NCBI GenBank assembly: GCA_034429475.1
Contig: DAOUGD010000260.1
Coordinates: 1 to 8,662, forward strand
Direction: 5' to 3'
Origin: JAKQHY01 sp034429475
GTDB lineage: Bacteria > Chloroflexota > Anaerolineae > B4-G1 > SLSP01
Length of the DNA: 8,662 nucleotides
Shown piece after piece: positions 7,630-8,662 of this stretch (position 1 is the stretch's first letter; the number at the start of each line of letters is the position of its first letter). A program made the position numbers and the translations under genes. The notes below the pieces were generated by a model. The model searched no databases and had not been told where the DNA came from. It saw nothing but the letters and a program-made list of their open reading frames with translations.

Positions 7630-8205
7630 ATGATTCAGGGATTGTTGGATTTGGCTTCCGCGTTTGGGCTGTCCACATCGTCGGGACTTAACGCTTATAT
7701 CCCCATGTTAACCCTGGCGCTGTTGGCGCGGTTTACGTCCCTCGTGAAATTGGAAGAGCCGTGGTCTTATATCACCAACTGGTGGATTATTGGATTGCTG
7801 ATCGTGTTGCTGGCGATTGAGGAGCTGGCGGACAAAATTCCCGCGGTGGATACGGTGAACGACGTGATCCAGACGTTGATTCGTCCCACCGCCGGCGCGA
7901 TTGTGTTTGCCGCCACGACGCAATCCAGCATCCACATGCACCCCGTGCTGGCGCTCGGCTGCGGCCTGATTCTGGCCGGCAGCGTCCACGCGGTCAAATC
8001 CGGGGCGCGTCCGGTGTTGACGATGACGACTGCCGGAACGGCCAACCCCATCGTCAGCGTTATTGAAGACATCGTCTCCGCCGTAACCTCGTTTATCGCC
8101 ATCATTTTCCCTTATCTCATCATCCTGTGGTGTCTGCTGCTGATTACTCTGATCGTCCTGTTTATGCGCTGGCGTCGCCATCGCGCCGAGGAACGCGCCC
8201 GTTAA
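7630..8205 (+). CDS. DUF4126 family membrane protein
   Basis: This 191-aa protein has the DUF4126 hallmarks. The N-terminal segment AFGLSTSSGLNAYIPML (11-27) is glycine/serine rich and enters the membrane. EELADKIPAVDTVNDVIQT (64-82) leads into LIRPTAGAIVFAA (83-95). A further helix (107-122) is followed by KSGARPVLTMTTAGTANPIVS (123-143), typical of the family. The last strong helix spans about 156-179 and a basic tail (MRWRRHRAEERAR) ends the protein, probably on the cytoplasmic side. Function is unknown. A good promoter and ribosome binding site directly upstream fix the start and make this the first gene of a transcription unit. It may read on into the small membrane protein gene at 8299. 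Confidence 0.92.
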   Translation: MIQGLLDLASAFGLSTSSGLNAYIPMLTLALLARFTSLVKLEEPWSYITNWWIIGLLIVLLAIEELADKIPAVDTVNDVIQTLIRPTAGAIVFAATTQSSIHMHPVLALGCGLILAGSVHAVKSGARPVLTMTTAGTANPIVSVIEDIVSAVTSFIAIIFPYLIILWCLLLITLIVLFMRWRRHRAEERAR

Positions 8206-8207
8206 GG

Positions 8208-8246
8208 AAAACCTCACGCAAAGCCGCCAAGATCGCTAAGGTTTTT
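8208..8246. repeat. 8-bp-period CGCNAAG-type array in a weak inverted repeat
   Basis: After the DUF4126 stop, AAAACCT (8208-8214) is complementary to AGGTTTT (8239-8245). Between them lie short related units CGCAAAG, CGCCAAG and CGCTAAG at about 8-bp spacing. The T-run at 8242-8246 directly after the closing arm gives some resemblance to a terminator, but the 7-bp stem is AT-rich and the loop is 24 nt long. Confidence 0.6.
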
Positions 8247-8283
8247 GACTATCTGACTACAAGACTGACGACTACCAGACTAT
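8247..8283. repeat. 8-bp-period GACTANNN array
   Basis: Units start at 8247 (GACTATCT), 8255 (GACTACAA), 8263 (GACTGAC, one base short), 8270 (GACTACCA) and 8278 (GACTAT). The array fills the gap between the preceding repeat and the AAGGAGG ribosome binding site of the next gene. No inverted partner is visible. Confidence 0.7.
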
Positions 8284-8298
8284 TTTGAAGGAGGTTTT

Positions 8299-8523
8299 AT
8301 GACGCAAGATTACTACAGTACGCCGGAATCGTCGCACACGAATTACGGCAATGAATCCACAGGCAGCACTAATCGGACTTTGATCATTGTCATCGTTATC
8401 CTGGCCGTTCTCGTTTTTTGTTGTTGCTGCGCGGTTCTGGCTTTCCTCTGGTTTTATGGGGACACCCTGGTTGAACAACTTGGCCTAAGTATTTTATCAG
8501 CTTTGCTGCGTATGATTCCATGA
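8299..8523 (+). CDS. Small single-pass membrane protein with a CCCC motif
   Basis: This 74-aa protein has a polar N-terminus of about 26 residues rich in Tyr, Ser, Thr and Asn (MTQDYYSTPESSHTNYGNES). A single membrane helix spans roughly residues 27-52 (LIIVIVILAVLVFCCCC...LAFLWFY), and a C-terminal amphipathic segment follows (about 54-74). The four consecutive Cys codons lie inside the helix. A strong Shine-Dalgarno (AAGGAGG, 8287-8293) supports the ATG at 8299. It belongs to no family I can name. The next gene starts 16 nt after its stop with a similar acidic, Tyr-containing N-terminus, so the two are probably co-transcribed. Confidence 0.75.
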   Translation: MTQDYYSTPESSHTNYGNESTGSTNRTLIIVIVILAVLVFCCCCAVLAFLWFYGDTLVEQLGLSILSALLRMIP

Positions 8524-8539
8524 TTTGAAGGAGAGACCT

Positions 8540-8662
8540 ATGACGGAAGAATATACTTATCCAGATGATTTAGAAGAACCCGACACCGAGTTGGAAAAGT
8601 TCCCGGAGCCGCCGCCCCTGCCCCCGGCCCTGGAAGAAGCGCTAGGCCCGATTGATGCGCCC
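8540..8662 (+). CDS. Partial CDS: acidic, proline-rich N-terminus (runs off window)
   Basis: An ATG at 8540, preceded by AAGGAGA (8528-8534), opens a frame that is still open at the window edge after 41 codons. It begins MTEEYTYPDDLEEPDTELEK and continues with a Pro/Glu-rich stretch (FPEPPPLPPALEEALGPIDAP). Such a start suggests a disordered cytoplasmic tail, perhaps before a membrane segment as in the gene upstream, but the rest is not visible. No function can be given. The close spacing (16 nt) to the preceding gene suggests an operon. Confidence 0.7.
   Translation, partial: MTEEYTYPDDLEEPDTELEKFPEPPPLPPALEEALGPIDAP

Noticed and set aside
8246..8283. TTGACT considered as a -35 box for the gene at 8299
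   Set aside because: No acceptable -10 hexamer occurs 16-18 nt downstream; the best nearby match, GACTAT, is 26 nt away.

Overview
The window is a gene-dense, mostly GC-rich bacterial segment. All nine complete genes and one partial gene lie on the + strand. The gene set (a TtuB/TtuA-like tRNA thiolation pair, MoxR ATPase, Tex, DUF554, DUF4126, small poly-Cys membrane proteins) and the many short-period intergenic repeats suggest an environmental Chloroflexota, perhaps an Anaerolineae-type genome. That placement is an inference from gene style; no rRNA or other strong phylogenetic marker is present.

Layout. Positions 64-1190 hold a ubiquitin-like sulfur carrier (ttuB-like) followed 2 nt later by a complete ttuA-like tRNA 2-thiolation enzyme with every expected Cys/His ligand. 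Positions 1219-2652 encode a membrane protein with a C-terminal TPR domain; its front two thirds are visibly more AT-rich than its surroundings. Positions 2653-2930 are non-coding and unusually rich in structure: an 81-nt inverted-repeat element, a 10-bp-period array, a 29-bp second copy of the 3' end of ttuA, and a 7-bp-period array with potential G-quadruplexes on both strands. Next come two paralogous small two-helix membrane proteins (2931-3176, 3232-3465), the second overlapping a MoxR-family AAA+ ATPase (3462-4448) by 4 nt. A full-length Tex protein (4545-6683), a DUF554 membrane protein (6784-7473), a DUF4126 membrane protein with a good sigma70-type promoter (7630-8205), a small poly-Cys membrane protein (8299-8523) and the start of an acidic, proline-rich protein (8540 to the edge) follow.

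How the genes fit together. ttuB/ttuA form a functional pair: carrier plus thiolase for 2-thiouridine-type tRNA modification. The two small membrane proteins and moxR look like one translationally coupled unit, but without the DUF58/von Willebrand partner usually found next to moxR. The other genes appear to be independent cargo. Most intergenic gaps carry a repeat element: three complete hairpins made of 9-bp units (4466, 6700, 7483), a single arm of the same family (20), and 7-, 8- and 10-bp-period arrays.

The two observations most worth a second look are the displaced in-frame ttuA tail at 2819-2851, which suggests the TPR gene was inserted by recombination at the end of ttuA, and the hairpin elements, whose unit sequences differ while unit length, copy number, loop core and distance to the next start codon stay nearly constant.
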